Shown: one piece after another, positions 42,176-51,315 of the stretch
Numbering within the stretch: position 1 is the first letter of the stretch
Layout of the letters: the number at the start of each line of letters is the position of its first letter
Source of the DNA: Halorussus vallis
Lineage (GTDB): Archaea; Halobacteriota; Halobacteria; Halobacteriales; Haladaptataceae
DNA: 64,000 bases
Reading direction: 5' to 3'
NCBI RefSeq assembly: GCF_024138165.1
Contig: NZ_CP100000.1
Coordinates: 1,178,001-1,242,000, forward strand
Translations under genes and position numbers: made by a program
The notes under the pieces: model-generated
Told to the model about the DNA's origin: nothing
Database searches by the model: none
The model's input: the letters and a program-made list of their open reading frames with translations, nothing else

Positions 42176-43453
42176 TTACGCCGCCGTCTCGCGCCGAACC
42201 GCCACCAGCAGGAGCGCCCCCGCCGCCGACAGCGCCGCCAGCGCGGTCCACCCGGCCCCGTAGCCGAGGGTGTCGGCGAGGTAGCCGAACGCGGGCGGGG
42301 CCAGCAGGCCGCCGACGTTGATGGCGGTCTGGCCGCCCGCGGTCGCGGTCCCGACCTCGTCGCCGGCGACGAGGTCGCCCAGACAGGAGTAGTAGACCCC
42401 CGTCGAGCCGAGCACGGTGAATCCGAGCGCGCCGAAGACGGCCGCGATTTCCGCGAGCGTCCCGACCCCGACCGCCAGCAGTGCGAACAGTCCGGCCGCG
42501 GCCGCCAACTGGCCGAGCGCGATGGTCGCCGCGCCGCGGGCGCCGCCGAAGCGGTCGGCCAGCGACCCCGCGCCGACCCGGCCGAGACTGCCGGTCCCCT
42601 GCGCAAGCGCGAGCACGACCCCGGCCGCGGCCGGACCCGCGTCGCCGACGTCGGTCGCGTAGAGGACGACGTACCCGATGGTCGAGAAGAGGGTCGCGCC
42701 GACGAACAGCCCCGCCGCCACCAGGAGCAGGTACGCCCGGTCGGCCCGGAGTTCCGAGAATCTCGGCAGTTCCAGCGACCCCGACCCCGCGGTTCCGTCG
42801 TAGCTGAGCGCGAAGACGGCGGCGTACGCGACGGCGACGACGGCGATGGCCCGAAAGCCGGCCCGCCACGCGAACACCGCCGCGACGCCGGTAACGACCA
42901 GCGACGCCGCGCCGCTACCCGCGGTGACGCCGACCTGCTTGATTCCCATCGCGAGGTTCTCGCGGCCTCGGGGCGCCGACGCGAGGATGCCCTTGTTCGA
43001 GGCCGGCATCGCGACGGCGTAGGCGCCGCCGAGCACCACGCCCGCCCCGAGCAGGGTGAGGTACGTCGGCGCGAGCGAGACGGCGACCGCCCCGCCGGCG
43101 AGCGCGAGCAGGCCCACGACCATCGCGGGGCGCTCACCGAACCCGTCGACGACGGCGCCGCTCGGGAAGAGGTTCAGCGTGTAACCGACCATCGCCGCCG
43201 TCAGGAACACCCCGACGAGCGTCCGCGAGACGTCGAAGTCCTCGCGGACAAACGCGGTGGCGGCGAAGATGCTGTAGTAACAGAGGCTCGCGGCGGTCTG
43301 CCAGCCCGCGATGACGAGGACCGACCGCCAGCCCCGACAGTCCGTAGACTGCGAACCGCCGGGGCTGGCGGTCGTCGAACCGTCGGGGTCGGTCGACGAC
43401 CGTCGCGAGCCTGCTCCGTCGTCGACCTCCGAGCCGCGTTCGTCGGCTCTCAC
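42176..43453 (-). CDS. Major facilitator superfamily transporter
   Basis: The protein has 425 residues and about 12 membrane segments, starting at GTG 43453. After a hydrophilic leader (1-40) the first segment is SVLVIAGWQTAASLCYYSIFAATAFV. The motif A region GAVVDGFGERPAMVVGLLAL between segments 2 and 3 and the repeat GRVGAGSLADRFGGARGAATIAL are typical of MFS. The substrate is not indicated; candidate groups include oxalate/formate or sugar-phosphate-like MFS clades. Export or uptake cannot be told. Confidence 0.88.
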   Translation of the reverse strand: MRADERGSEVDDGAGSRRSSTDPDGSTTASPGGSQSTDCRGWRSVLVIAGWQTAASLCYYSIFAATAFVREDFDVSRTLVGVFLTAAMVGYTLNLFPSGAVVDGFGERPAMVVGLLALAGGAVAVSLAPTYLTLLGAGVVLGGAYAVAMPASNKGILASAPRGRENLAMGIKQVGVTAGSGAASLVVTGVAAVFAWRAGFRAIAVVAVAYAAVFALSYDGTAGSGSLELPRFSELRADRAYLLLVAAGLFVGATLFSTIGYVVLYATDVGDAGPAAAGVVLALAQGTGSLGRVGAGSLADRFGGARGAATIALGQLAAAAGLFALLAVGVGTLAEIAAVFGALGFTVLGSTGVYYSCLGDLVAGDEVGTATAGGQTAINVGGLLAPPAFGYLADTLGYGAGWTALAALSAAGALLLVAVRRETAA

Positions 43454-43559
43454 TCTCCCAAAACGGGTCCGCCGCCCACCTCGTCATCCACTGCCAGCTG
43501 AACAGTGGCGGTGGACGATGCGCTCGACACTCCTGCGTCCGGCGAGTGCGCGACTCGGT

Positions 43560-43883
43560 TCAACTGTATTCCCGCCAGCGGTGGCCGCACTCCTGGCACT
43601 TGAAGAAACGCGTCGGCGGTTCGTCGGCCGACGCGGTCTGCTTGATGGTGTACCACGCCGTCCCGTGGCCGCACTCGTCGCAGTGGACGTCGTTCGCGGT
43701 GGGCTTGCCCTCGAAGTCGGCACCCTCCTCGGTTTCGATCACCTCTGAGTCGCCCTGCTTCTCGGTGCTGACGAACTGCGCGGCCTTCTCCTCGTCCTTC
43801 TCGACGGTGTGCTCGCAGTTCGAACACACCATCTTCGACCCCATCGACTTCATCATGGAGCCGCACTCGTCGCAGAATTGCAT
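43560..43883 (-). CDS. Transcription factor S (TFIIS-like, RPB9-related)
   Basis: The protein has 107 residues from ATG 43883. An N-terminal zinc ribbon (CDECG at 4-8, CSNC at 20-23) is followed by a linker and a C-terminal ribbon (CDECG at 68-72, CQEC at 96-99) with the acidic loop around TASADEPPTRFF. The C-terminal Asp/Glu pair that inserts into the RNA polymerase active site is in this loop. It stimulates RNA cleavage by stalled polymerase and improves transcription fidelity. Length and domain order match archaeal TFS. Confidence 0.93.
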   Translation of the reverse strand: MQFCDECGSMMKSMGSKMVCSNCEHTVEKDEEKAAQFVSTEKQGDSEVIETEEGADFEGKPTANDVHCDECGHGTAWYTIKQTASADEPPTRFFKCQECGHRWREYS

Positions 43884-43984
43884 GCCCGCGAGTAGCGGCG
43901 GCGGCCCCATAAGCGCCACGCTACCCGGTCGAGTCGGGGCCGGCGTTCCGAGGCGCGCGACCGACCGAACGCGGGAGTGCGGCG

Positions 43985-44506
43985 CTACGGCGACGGAATC
44001 CCCGCCAGCGACATCCCGGTCCGGACCAGCAGGGTGATGGCGACGCCGAACGCCGCGGCGCCGACCGCCGAGTAGAGCGTGAACTTCCAGCGAGCCATCC
44101 CGGAGAAGCCGGCGGGAATCGAGATGACCGACCGCAGGACCGGCAGGAGTCGGCCCCACAGCACCGAACTCTCGCCCCACCGCTGGAACCACTCGCGGCT
44201 CCGCTCGACCTTCGACTCCGAGACGTTCACCCACCCGCCGCGACCCTCCACGGCGGCGTGGCCCTTCCTGCCGAACACCCAGTAGGCGAACAGGCTCCCG
44301 GTGGTCGTCCCGACGACGATGGCCGCTACGAACAGCGCGAACGACACCGGCCCGCGCACTCGAAGCGCCGCCGCGCCGGGGACGACGACCTCGCTCGGCA
44401 GGAGCGGAAATAGCATCGACGCCTCGAGGAAAGTGAACACCGCGACGGCTACGAACCCGTACTTCGAGACGAAGCCGAGCGCGGTCTGACCGAGCCCTTC
44501 GAACAC
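43985..44506 (-). CDS. DedA family membrane protein
   Basis: The protein has 173 residues from GTG 44506. The family signatures FLEASMLFPLLPSEVVVPGAAAL (about 29-51) and GSLFAYWVFGRKGH lie in a 4-5 segment membrane protein; the arginine in GRLLPVLRSVISIPAGFSGM is the conserved transporter-like motif. DedA proteins are implicated in undecaprenyl-phosphate or lipid flipping and in proton-motive-force homeostasis. The start is set by a GGGTTATAGG box at 44529-44538, 27 nt upstream; longer frames to 44815 run through coding DNA of the next gene. Confidence 0.88.
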   Translation of the reverse strand: MFEGLGQTALGFVSKYGFVAVAVFTFLEASMLFPLLPSEVVVPGAAALRVRGPVSFALFVAAIVVGTTTGSLFAYWVFGRKGHAAVEGRGGWVNVSESKVERSREWFQRWGESSVLWGRLLPVLRSVISIPAGFSGMARWKFTLYSAVGAAAFGVAITLLVRTGMSLAGIPSP

Positions 44507-44528
44507 GGTCGAAAGGAGGGGTTCCGAC

Positions 44529-44538
44529 CCTATAACCC
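44529..44538 (-). promoter_or_regulatory. TATA box of the DedA gene
   Basis: The minus strand reads GGGTTATAGG 27 nt before the GTG at 44506. It fixes the start choice for that gene. Confidence 0.6.
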
Positions 44539-44588
44539 AGTCGGCCGCACCGGCGGCGGCGCCGGGAGCGATTTCCGTCGCCGCATCA

Positions 44589-45164
44589 CTACTCCGGCGC
44601 CTCGGGGTCGGCGGCGTCGACGCCGCCGACCCCGTCGACGACCACCGGGCAGTCGGCGACCCGGAAGCGGTCGGCTTCGACGAGTTCGAGGATTTCGGTC
44701 CCCTCGTGGGTGCAAGCGACGTCGGGCGGCGCGGCGAAGTGCGGACAGCCGTGGCAGGTCGTCTTCGGGACGGTTCGCACGTCGCGGTCGTCGGTCGACT
44801 CCGCCGCGGGCGCATCGGCGCCGACGCCGACGGTCGAACCGTCGGCGTCGGCCAGTCGCGCCCAGAGTTCCTCGCCGTCGATGTCGCCGACCTCGACCGC
44901 CTCGAAGACGCCCGAATCGTCGCCGGACGAACGCCGGCGGCGTTCGTCCACCTCCGCGGCGAGCCCCGAGAGCGGGCCGGTACGCTCGGGGGCGTCGTCG
45001 GCTTTTGGCCGGTCGTCGCGCCGTCGCGTGCGGACCTCGCGTGCGAGGTCGTCCAGCGGTTCGCGGCGCTCGGCGTCCGGTTCGGGTCGGTCGGCGGCTT
45101 CCGTGTCGGCGTCGGGAAGGTCGGTGTCGTCGCCGTTCGAACCCCGTTCTCGGTCGTCGCTCAT
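44589..45164 (-). CDS. Haloarchaeal acidic protein with a Cys-rich C-terminus
   Basis: The protein has 191 residues. The first 100 are Arg/Asp/Glu-rich and disordered (DDLAREVRTRRRDDRPKADDAPERTGPLSG). The C-terminal third carries TTCHGCPHFAAPPDVACTHEGTEILELVEADRFRVADCPVVV, where four cysteines (CHGC, C, C) look like a metal site. It overlaps the upstream coiled-coil gene by 4 nt (ATGA), so the two are one operon and probably work together. No family name is known to me. Confidence 0.72.
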   Translation of the reverse strand: MSDDRERGSNGDDTDLPDADTEAADRPEPDAERREPLDDLAREVRTRRRDDRPKADDAPERTGPLSGLAAEVDERRRRSSGDDSGVFEAVEVGDIDGEELWARLADADGSTVGVGADAPAAESTDDRDVRTVPKTTCHGCPHFAAPPDVACTHEGTEILELVEADRFRVADCPVVVDGVGGVDAADPEAPE

Positions 45165-46045
45165 TCGTCCTCACCGTCGTCAAGCAGGTCGTCCAGCACG
45201 CCCTCGGGGTCGACCGACTCAGCGTCCGTCACGGAGCCCACCGCCCACTCCGCCCGTTCGCCCTCCAGCGCGGGCGGGTCGCCGACAACGAGCCGAGCCG
45301 ACCCGAAGAACCCCCGCTTGGGTTCGACGTCACTGAACGTGCTCGCGCAGTGGGGACACCGGGGCGCGGCCAGCAGGCCGACGTGGACCGACTCGCCGCA
45401 GTGGCCGCACTTCCCGCGCTCGACGCCCCGGCGGTTGGCGAGGTGTGCGAGTTCGTCGGCGGCCGACCGGGCGGCGTGGCGGGCCGCCAGCGTCTTCGTC
45501 TGTTCGCGCAGGGCCACGGTCACCTCCGCGAGCGTCCGGAGCTTCGCGTCGAGGTCGTCGGTCGCCTCCGTCAGGAACTCCAGGACGTCCTCGTAGTTGT
45601 CGAAGCCGGCGTCGACCGTCGCTTCGAGATTCTCGACCGACGCCGAGAGCGACGCGAGTTCCTCGGCGAGTCGGTCGGCGCGCTCGGCGGCGTCTTCGCT
45701 CTGTTCGCGCAGGTCCGGGTGGTCGTGGTCGCCCGGCGCCTTCTCGTCGGTTTCGCGCTTGACCTGGATCACCCGGTCGCGGACGTCGTCTATCTTCTCG
45801 TCGAACTCCTCGCGGGCGGCGTCGACTTCGGATTCGAGGTCGTCGCGGGTCGCGTCGAGGCGGTCGTCGAACTCGCGGGCGAGCGCGAGGAACTCCTCTT
45901 CGATCGCCGACGCGTCGACGTCGCCCCCGAGGCGTTCGAGCAGTCGACGGCGGCTCACGCCAAGTTCCTCCGCCTTCTCGTCGACCCACTCGTCGAGCGA
46001 GTCGTCGCCGTCGATCACCGACCCGCCGACATCTTCCCCGGCCAT
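45161..46045 (-). CDS. Coiled-coil protein with C-terminal zinc ribbon
   Basis: The protein has 294 residues. A short N-terminal domain (LDEWVDEKAEELGVSRRRLLERLG) precedes a long coiled coil of about 150 residues (FDDRLDATRDDLESEVDAAREEFDEKID... ASVENLEATVDAGFDNY). Near residue 213 a zinc ribbon CGHCGESVHVGLLAAPRCPHC begins, followed by an acidic tail. It is a structural or scaffold-type protein, perhaps a DNA- or RNA-organising factor, but nothing proves this. Its 3' end overlaps the next gene by 4 nt. Confidence 0.75.
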   Translation of the reverse strand: MAGEDVGGSVIDGDDSLDEWVDEKAEELGVSRRRLLERLGGDVDASAIEEEFLALAREFDDRLDATRDDLESEVDAAREEFDEKIDDVRDRVIQVKRETDEKAPGDHDHPDLREQSEDAAERADRLAEELASLSASVENLEATVDAGFDNYEDVLEFLTEATDDLDAKLRTLAEVTVALREQTKTLAARHAARSAADELAHLANRRGVERGKCGHCGESVHVGLLAAPRCPHCASTFSDVEPKRGFFGSARLVVGDPPALEGERAEWAVGSVTDAESVDPEGVLDDLLDDGEDE

Positions 46046-46392
46046 TCGGTTGCAGTTATCACAGGGGTGACTTAATGGTTGGCCTCCGGTCGCCGGGCGA
46101 GTCGCGGCGCTTTCCGGACCGTCCGCGACGACGACATCGCTCGCGACCGACGAGTTAAAACGCCGTCGTCGGACGCCGACGGACGACGATTCGGGCGTCT
46201 CTCTCCGAAACCTGTAACCACAACAGTCAATCAGGGTACCAAATTGCTATGTAGCCCCAAGCCGTACGAAGAGACGAAGCATGAGCCCGCAGTCCGGACG
46301 CAATCGGCCGGTTCGAAATCCGAAATCCCCGGTAGCAAAGGACTTATCCCGCGCGGGTCCCCACCGACAAATAATCCCCGTATTCGCTAATC
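46046..46392. promoter_or_regulatory. Upstream region of cdc48
   Basis: These 347 nt lie between divergent genes. AATAATCC and CTTATCCC boxes at about 46340-46378 are likely TATA/BRE elements for cdc48, and GTTATCAC near 46055 for the minus-strand gene. No other feature is seen. Confidence 0.45.
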
Positions 46393-48618
46393 ATGAATGA
46401 AGTTCAACTAGAGGTGGCGAAGGCGTACCCGAACGACTCGGGGCGCGGCATCGCCCGCCTCGACCCCGATACGCTGCTTCACCTGAAGCTCAGCCCGGGC
46501 GATATCATCGAGATCGAGGGCGGTGACACCACCGCCGCGAAGGTGTGGCGCGCAGACCGGCAGGACTGGAACACCGACACCGTCCGCATCGACGGTTTCA
46601 CGCGTCAGAACGCGGACGTCGGCATCGGCGAGCGCGTCGAGATCCGGAAGGCCGACGCTGAGAAGGCCGACAAACTCGTCCTCGCGCCGCCCGAGGAGGC
46701 CAGCGTCCAGTTCGGCTCCGACGCCGCGGGCATGGTCAAGCGCCAGATTCTCAAGCGCCCCGTGGTCGAGCGCGACATCGTTCCCGTGATGTCGAGCACG
46801 AACCACCCGTTCATGCGCTCGCCCGGCCAGGCGATTCCGCTCATCGCGGTCGAAACCGAGCCGGACGGCGTCTGCCTCATCACCGAGGACACCGAGGTCG
46901 AACTGCGCGAGGAGCCCATCTCGGGCTTCGAGAAGACCGGCGGCGGCATCACCTACGAGGACATCGGCGGCCTCGAGAACGAGATTCAGCGCGTCCGGGA
47001 GATGGTCGAACTCCCGATGAAGCACCCCCAGATATTCAAGAAACTGGGCATCGAGCCGCCACAGGGCGTGCTGCTCCACGGCCCGCCCGGCACGGGTAAG
47101 ACGCTGCTCGCCAAGGCGGTCGCCAACGAGACCTCCGCGAGTTTCTTCTCCATCGCGGGGCCCGAGATCATCTCGAAGTACTACGGCGAGTCCGAACAAC
47201 AACTCCGTGAGATATTCGAGGACGCCAGCGAGGAGTCGCCGGCCATCATCTTCATCGACGAACTCGACTCCATCGCGCCCAAGCGCGAGGACGTGACCGG
47301 CGAGGTCGAACGTCGCGTCGTCGCCCAGTTGCTGACGATGATGGACGGCCTGGAGGCTCGCGGGCAGGTCATCGTCATCGCGGCGACGAACCGGGTCGAC
47401 TCGGTCGACCCCGCGCTCCGGCGACCCGGCCGCTTCGACCGCGAGATCGAAATCGGCGTCCCGGACGAGACGGGCCGCGAGGAGATACTCCAGATTCACA
47501 CCCGCGGGATGCCGCTGTCGGACGACGTGGCGCTGGACTCGCTGGCCAACGACACCCACGGCTTCGTCGGCGCCGACATCGAGAGCCTGACCAAGGAGGC
47601 GGCGATGAAGGCGCTCCGGCGCTACCTCCCCGAGATCGACCTCGACGAGGAGGACATCCCGCCGAGCCTCATCGACCGGATGATCGTCAAGCGCGAGGAC
47701 TTCAACGGCGCGCTCAACGAGGTCGAACCCTCGGCGATGCGCGAGGTCCTCGTCGAACTCCCGAAGATATCCTGGGACGACGTCGGCGGCCTCGAACAGG
47801 CCCAACAGGAGGTCAAAGAGAGCGTCGAGTGGCCCCTCTCCTCGCCCGAGAAGTTCCGGCGGATGGGCATCAACCCGCCGAGCGGCGTGCTGCTGTACGG
47901 CCCGCCCGGCACGGGCAAGACCCTGATGGCGAAGGCGGTGGCCAACGAAACCAACGCCAACTTCATCAGCGTTCGCGGCCCGCAACTGCTGTCGAAGTGG
48001 GTCGGCGAGTCCGAGAAGGCCATCCGCCAGACGTTCCGGAAGGCCCGCCAGGTCTCCCCGACCATCATCTTCTTCGACGAACTGGACAGTCTCGCGCCGT
48101 CCCGGAGCCAGGAGGTCGGCTCGAACGTCTCCGAGCGCGTGGTCAACCAGTTACTGACCGAACTCGACGGTCTGGAGGAGAAGGGCGACGTGATGGTCAT
48201 CGGCGCGACCAACCGCCCGGACATGATCGACCCCGCGCTCATCCGCTCGGGCCGGTTCGACCGCCTCGTGATGATCGGCCAGCCAGACCAGGAGGGCCGC
48301 GAGCAGATCCTGAAGATTCACACCGACGACACGCCGCTGTCGGCCGACGTGAGCCTGCGGGAACTGTCCGAGGTCACCGACGGCTACGTCGGTAGCGACC
48401 TCGAGTCCATCGCGCGGGAGGCCGCCATCGAGGCGCTCCGCGAGGACGACGACGCCACGGAGGTCGAGATGCGCCACTTCCGCCAGGCGATGGAGAACGT
48501 CCGACCGACCATCACCGAGGACCTGATGGACTACTACGAGCAGATGAAAGACGAGTTCAAGGGCGGCACGTCCAGCCCCGACCAGGGTCGCCGCGGCGGC
48601 CGTATCGGTTTCCAGTAG
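46393..48618 (+). CDS. cdc48: CDC48/VAT AAA+ ATPase
   Basis: The protein has 741 residues. An N-terminal double-psi-barrel substrate domain (1-190, [26 protein letters not shown]) is followed by two AAA modules. D1 has Walker [19 protein letters not shown] (about 231) and Walker [13 protein letters not shown] (about 287). D2 has [21 protein letters not shown] (about 505) and [14 protein letters not shown] (about 559), and arginine fingers near [10 protein letters not shown] and [10 protein letters not shown]. It unfolds substrates for the proteasome. Its neighbour psm genes are 12 kb away, so co-regulation is not shown. A perfect palindrome lies downstream. Confidence 0.98.
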   Translation: MNEVQLEVAKAYPNDSGRGIARLDPDTLLHLKLSPGDIIEIEGGDTTAAKVWRADRQDWNTDTVRIDGFTRQNADVGIGERVEIRKADAEKADKLVLAPPEEASVQFGSDAAGMVKRQILKRPVVERDIVPVMSSTNHPFMRSPGQAIPLIAVETEPDGVCLITEDTEVELREEPISGFEKTGGGITYEDIGGLENEIQRVREMVELPMKHPQIFKKLGIEPPQGVLLHGPPGTGKTLLAKAVANETSASFFSIAGPEIISKYYGESEQQLREIFEDASEESPAIIFIDELDSIAPKREDVTGEVERRVVAQLLTMMDGLEARGQVIVIAATNRVDSVDPALRRPGRFDREIEIGVPDETGREEILQIHTRGMPLSDDVALDSLANDTHGFVGADIESLTKEAAMKALRRYLPEIDLDEEDIPPSLIDRMIVKREDFNGALNEVEPSAMREVLVELPKISWDDVGGLEQAQQEVKESVEWPLSSPEKFRRMGINPPSGVLLYGPPGTGKTLMAKAVANETNANFISVRGPQLLSKWVGESEKAIRQTFRKARQVSPTIIFFDELDSLAPSRSQEVGSNVSERVVNQLLTELDGLEEKGDVMVIGATNRPDMIDPALIRSGRFDRLVMIGQPDQEGREQILKIHTDDTPLSADVSLRELSEVTDGYVGSDLESIAREAAIEALREDDDATEVEMRHFRQAMENVRPTITEDLMDYYEQMKDEFKGGTSSPDQGRRGGRIGFQ

Positions 48619-48657
48619 CGACTCCGCCGCGGTCTTCCGTCTTCGGTCTGATTTCTG

Positions 48658-48695
48658 CGGCCGGGCGTCTCCGACGCGTCGGAGACGCCCGGCCG
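48658..48695. terminator. 38-nt perfect palindrome downstream of cdc48
   Basis: A zero-loop palindrome with centre CCGACGCGTCGG begins 40 nt after the cdc48 stop. It shares its centre, but not its arms, with the palindromes at 19566-19597 and 26329-26370. It is a likely 3' end signal. Confidence 0.55.
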
Positions 48696-48825
48696 GCGTC
48701 GTGCGTCGAACGTCGATGCCACACTCGTCCGGGCGGCTTGATAACGAAAACTAGGTCGCAGGGAGCTTTCGGCCGACGACTGGTCGGCAATAACACCTTT
48801 CTTTCCGTCTACCCTCGTCTCCCGT

Positions 48826-49668
48826 GTGGCCACTCCAGACGCTTCAGCCGACGGGCCGCCCGCCGACGAAACCCTCTGGGAGGAGATGCTCGACGTGTTG
48901 ATGACGGGCATCGCCATCATCGTCCCGCTCGTCGTCACCATCTATCTCATCGAGATGGGACTGGACTTCGTCACCGACGCGCTCCAGCCGTTCATCCGCC
49001 TGCTCGAGTGGGCGGGCATCATCCAACAGTTCGAGCGTGTCGAACTCATCTCCGCCCTCATCGAACTCGGCATCTACCGGCACGTCATCGACTTCCTGAC
49101 CGAGATAATCGCGGTGTTCATCCTGCTCGGCGGCGTCGTGCTCGTCGGGTCGGTCGGCCAGCACCACTACGGCCAGCGGGTCATCGGCTTCTTCGACATG
49201 GCCATCTCGTCGATTCCGGGCATCGGCACCGTCTACAAGAGTTTCCGGCGGATGGGCGACGTGATGCTCGACGAGGGCGCGGAGAACTTCAAGGAGATCA
49301 AACTGGTCCAGAGCCTCGACGACGACATGTACCTGCTGGCGTTCGAGACGGCCAGTTCGCCCGCCACCGTCGAGGAGGCGACGGGCCACGAGGAGATGGT
49401 GACGCTGTTCATCCCGATGGCGCCGAACCCGGTCACCGGCGGGTTCCTCACCCACGTTCCCGAGCACAAGGTGTACGACGTGGACATGACCATCGAGGAG
49501 GGCGTCCGAAGCATCCTCACCAGCGGTATCGCCGCCGGCGACGGGCCCGGGAAACAGCAGTTGACGATGGGCGACCTCGACCAGTTGACCGACATCGACC
49601 TCCAGGAAGCTATCACGGTCGAGGACCCGGGACTGGTTCACAGCGATGACGACGAGAAGTCGGAGTGA
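48826..49668 (+). CDS. DUF502 membrane protein
   Basis: The protein has 280 residues from GTG 48826. Two to three hydrophobic segments (MLDVLMTGIAIIVPLVVTIYLIEMG and TEIIAVFILLGGVVLVGSVG) are followed by IPGIGTVYKSFRRMGDVMLDEGAENFKEIKLVQ and MVTLFIPMAPNPVTGGFLTHVPEHKVYDVDMTIEEGVRSILTSG, the conserved block of DUF502. Members are poorly characterised membrane proteins of bacteria and archaea, some linked to protein sorting or stress. The C-terminus is acidic and cytosolic. Confidence 0.9.
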   Translation: MATPDASADGPPADETLWEEMLDVLMTGIAIIVPLVVTIYLIEMGLDFVTDALQPFIRLLEWAGIIQQFERVELISALIELGIYRHVIDFLTEIIAVFILLGGVVLVGSVGQHHYGQRVIGFFDMAISSIPGIGTVYKSFRRMGDVMLDEGAENFKEIKLVQSLDDDMYLLAFETASSPATVEEATGHEEMVTLFIPMAPNPVTGGFLTHVPEHKVYDVDMTIEEGVRSILTSGIAAGDGPGKQQLTMGDLDQLTDIDLQEAITVEDPGLVHSDDDEKSE

Positions 49669-49753
49669 GCGGCGTATTCCGGAGTGAAAGCGCGCTAGAC
49701 CCCTACAGTCCACCGACGCAGGGCGCGAAGCGCCCGCGCCAGCGGTTGAAGAT

Positions 49754-49794
49754 GCGACCGAGATGACCGCGCGGCGCGCGGTCATCTCGGTCGC
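49754..49794. repeat. 19-bp perfect hairpin in DUF502-phoU gap
   Basis: Arms 49754-49772 and 49776-49794 are perfectly complementary with a GGC loop. It is adjacent to the bookended element that ends the phoU gene, and serves the same convergent gap between the stops at 49668 and 49886. Confidence 0.6.
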
Positions 49795-49795
49795 G

Positions 49796-49888
49796 TGCCC
49801 TTTTTTGGCCCAGATTTTTTCGAGGAGCGGTGGCCGGGCAGGCCGTCGGCCTGCCCGGCGACCCGACGAAGAAAAAAGGTGGGGTCTA
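49796..49888 (-). terminator. Bookended 3' element at the phoU stop codon
   Basis: On the minus strand it begins at the stop codon: TAGACCCCACCTTTTTTC, then a 12-bp perfect hairpin (49833-49844 with 49848-49859), then GAAAAAATCTGGGCCAAAA. UUUUUUC and GAAAAAA can pair outside the hairpin. The same bookends with a different hairpin follow pstB (51509-51585). Confidence 0.6.
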
Positions 49889-50563
49889 GTAAATGAGTTC
49901 GTCGTCGTTCTCGACCATGTAGAGGGTGCGGGCGGCGATGTTGACCGCGTGGTCGCCGACGCGTTCGAGGTCCCGAACCGTCAGCAGCAGTCTGGAGACG
50001 TCCTTGAGGAGCGTCTCGACTTCCTCTTCGGTGTTGTCCTCCAGTTCGGTTTCGATGAGGTCGCGAACGACGATTTCGCTGGCGCGCTCGCAGAGCGCGT
50101 CGAGGTCGTCGTCGCGGTCGGCGATCTCGTAACAGCCGTCGGTGTTCTCCTCGGCGTAGGCGTCCATCGCGTCCTCGATCATGTCGAGGGTGAGCGCGCC
50201 GAGTTCCTGGACGTCGACGTCGGGGAACACGTCGCGTTCGGCTTCGAGGGTGTACTCGCCGAGGTTGGTCGCCAGGTCGCCGACGCGTTCGAGGTCGGTG
50301 ATGATCTTGAACGTGGCGGCGACGAACCGGAGGTCGCTGGCGACCGGTTGCTGGAGCGCCAGCAGGTCGATGCAGTTCTGTTCGAGTTCGAGATAGAGTT
50401 CGTTGACCTCCTCATCGCCGTTGATGACCTCCCAAGCCAAGTCCTCGTCCTTCTGTTCGAGCGCGTCGAGACCCATCCGGAGTCGCTCCATGACGACCTC
50501 GCTCATGTAGAGGACGTTCTCGCGGAGGTCCTCCAACTGCTGTTGATAGTCTTTACGCGGCAT
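49886..50563 (-). CDS. phoU: Phosphate-specific transport accessory regulator PhoU, copy 1
   Basis: The protein has 225 residues. Two three-helix PhoU repeats are seen, each with an E/DxxxD metal-type pattern (LERVGDLATNLG and LERVGDHAVNIA). PhoU binds the Pst transporter and dampens phosphate uptake when phosphate is plentiful. It lies downstream of a second phoU and the pst operon on the same strand. The stop codon is the first codon of a conserved 3' element. Confidence 0.95.
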   Translation of the reverse strand: MPRKDYQQQLEDLRENVLYMSEVVMERLRMGLDALEQKDEDLAWEVINGDEEVNELYLELEQNCIDLLALQQPVASDLRFVAATFKIITDLERVGDLATNLGEYTLEAERDVFPDVDVQELGALTLDMIEDAMDAYAEENTDGCYEIADRDDDLDALCERASEIVVRDLIETELEDNTEEEVETLLKDVSRLLLTVRDLERVGDHAVNIAARTLYMVENDDELIY

Positions 50564-50634
50564 GGTTACTGGTGAGATGCCCGCAGTGTTGTACTTTTCC
50601 TTCGAATACGTTTTTCTCGGAGCGATGCGTCTCG

Positions 50635-51315
50635 CTACCGAATCAGCGCGTCGTCGCTCTCGACCATGTAGAGGGTGCGGGCGGCGACGTTGACTGCGTG
50701 GTCGCCCACCCGTTCCAGGTCACGAATCGTCAGCAGCAGTCTGGAAACGTCTTGGAGCAAGAATTCGACCTCCTCGTCGTCGGCGTCCGCCGGGAGCTCG
50801 GTTTCGATGAGGTCGCGGACGACCGTCTCGCTGGCGCGCTCGCAGAGCGCGTCGAGGTCGTCGTCGCGGTCGGCCAGCGCGAGGCAGGCGTCGGGGTCGG
50901 CGGCGTCGAACGCCAACAGAGCGTCCTCGACCATCTCGACCGCTCGCTCACCGATTTCGCGGACGTCGACGGTCGAGAACACCTCGCGGTCGGCGTACAG
51001 CGCGTGCTCGCCGAGGTTGGCCGCCAGGTCGCCGACGCGTTCGAGGTCGGTGAGTATCTTGAACGCCGCGACGACGAGGCGGAGGTCGCCCGCGACCGGT
51101 TGCTGGAGCGCCAGCAGGTCGATGCACTCCCGTTCGAGGTCGAGGTAGAGTTCGTTGACGTCTTCGTCGCCGTCGATGACGCGCCACGCGAGGTCGTGGT
51201 CCTGGCGGTCGAGCGCCTCCAGCGCGGTGCGGAGTCGCCTGACGACGACGTCGCCCATCCGAAGTAGCTCCTCGCTGAGCGTTTCGAGCTGGCGTCTGTA
51301 ACCTGTTCGGGGCAT
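50635..51315 (-). CDS. phoU: PhoU, copy 2
   Basis: The protein has 226 residues and aligns over its whole length with copy 1 (both end VGDHAVNVAARTLYMVE-like). The same two LERVGDxAxN sites are present. A two-residue insertion (LPADADDEEVE) and a different charge pattern suggest an old duplication. It is 71 nt upstream of copy 1 and probably in the same transcript. The two PhoU proteins may form a heteromer or act at different phosphate levels (inference). Confidence 0.95.
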   Translation of the reverse strand: MPRTGYRRQLETLSEELLRMGDVVVRRLRTALEALDRQDHDLAWRVIDGDEDVNELYLDLERECIDLLALQQPVAGDLRLVVAAFKILTDLERVGDLAANLGEHALYADREVFSTVDVREIGERAVEMVEDALLAFDAADPDACLALADRDDDLDALCERASETVVRDLIETELPADADDEEVEFLLQDVSRLLLTIRDLERVGDHAVNVAARTLYMVESDDALIR

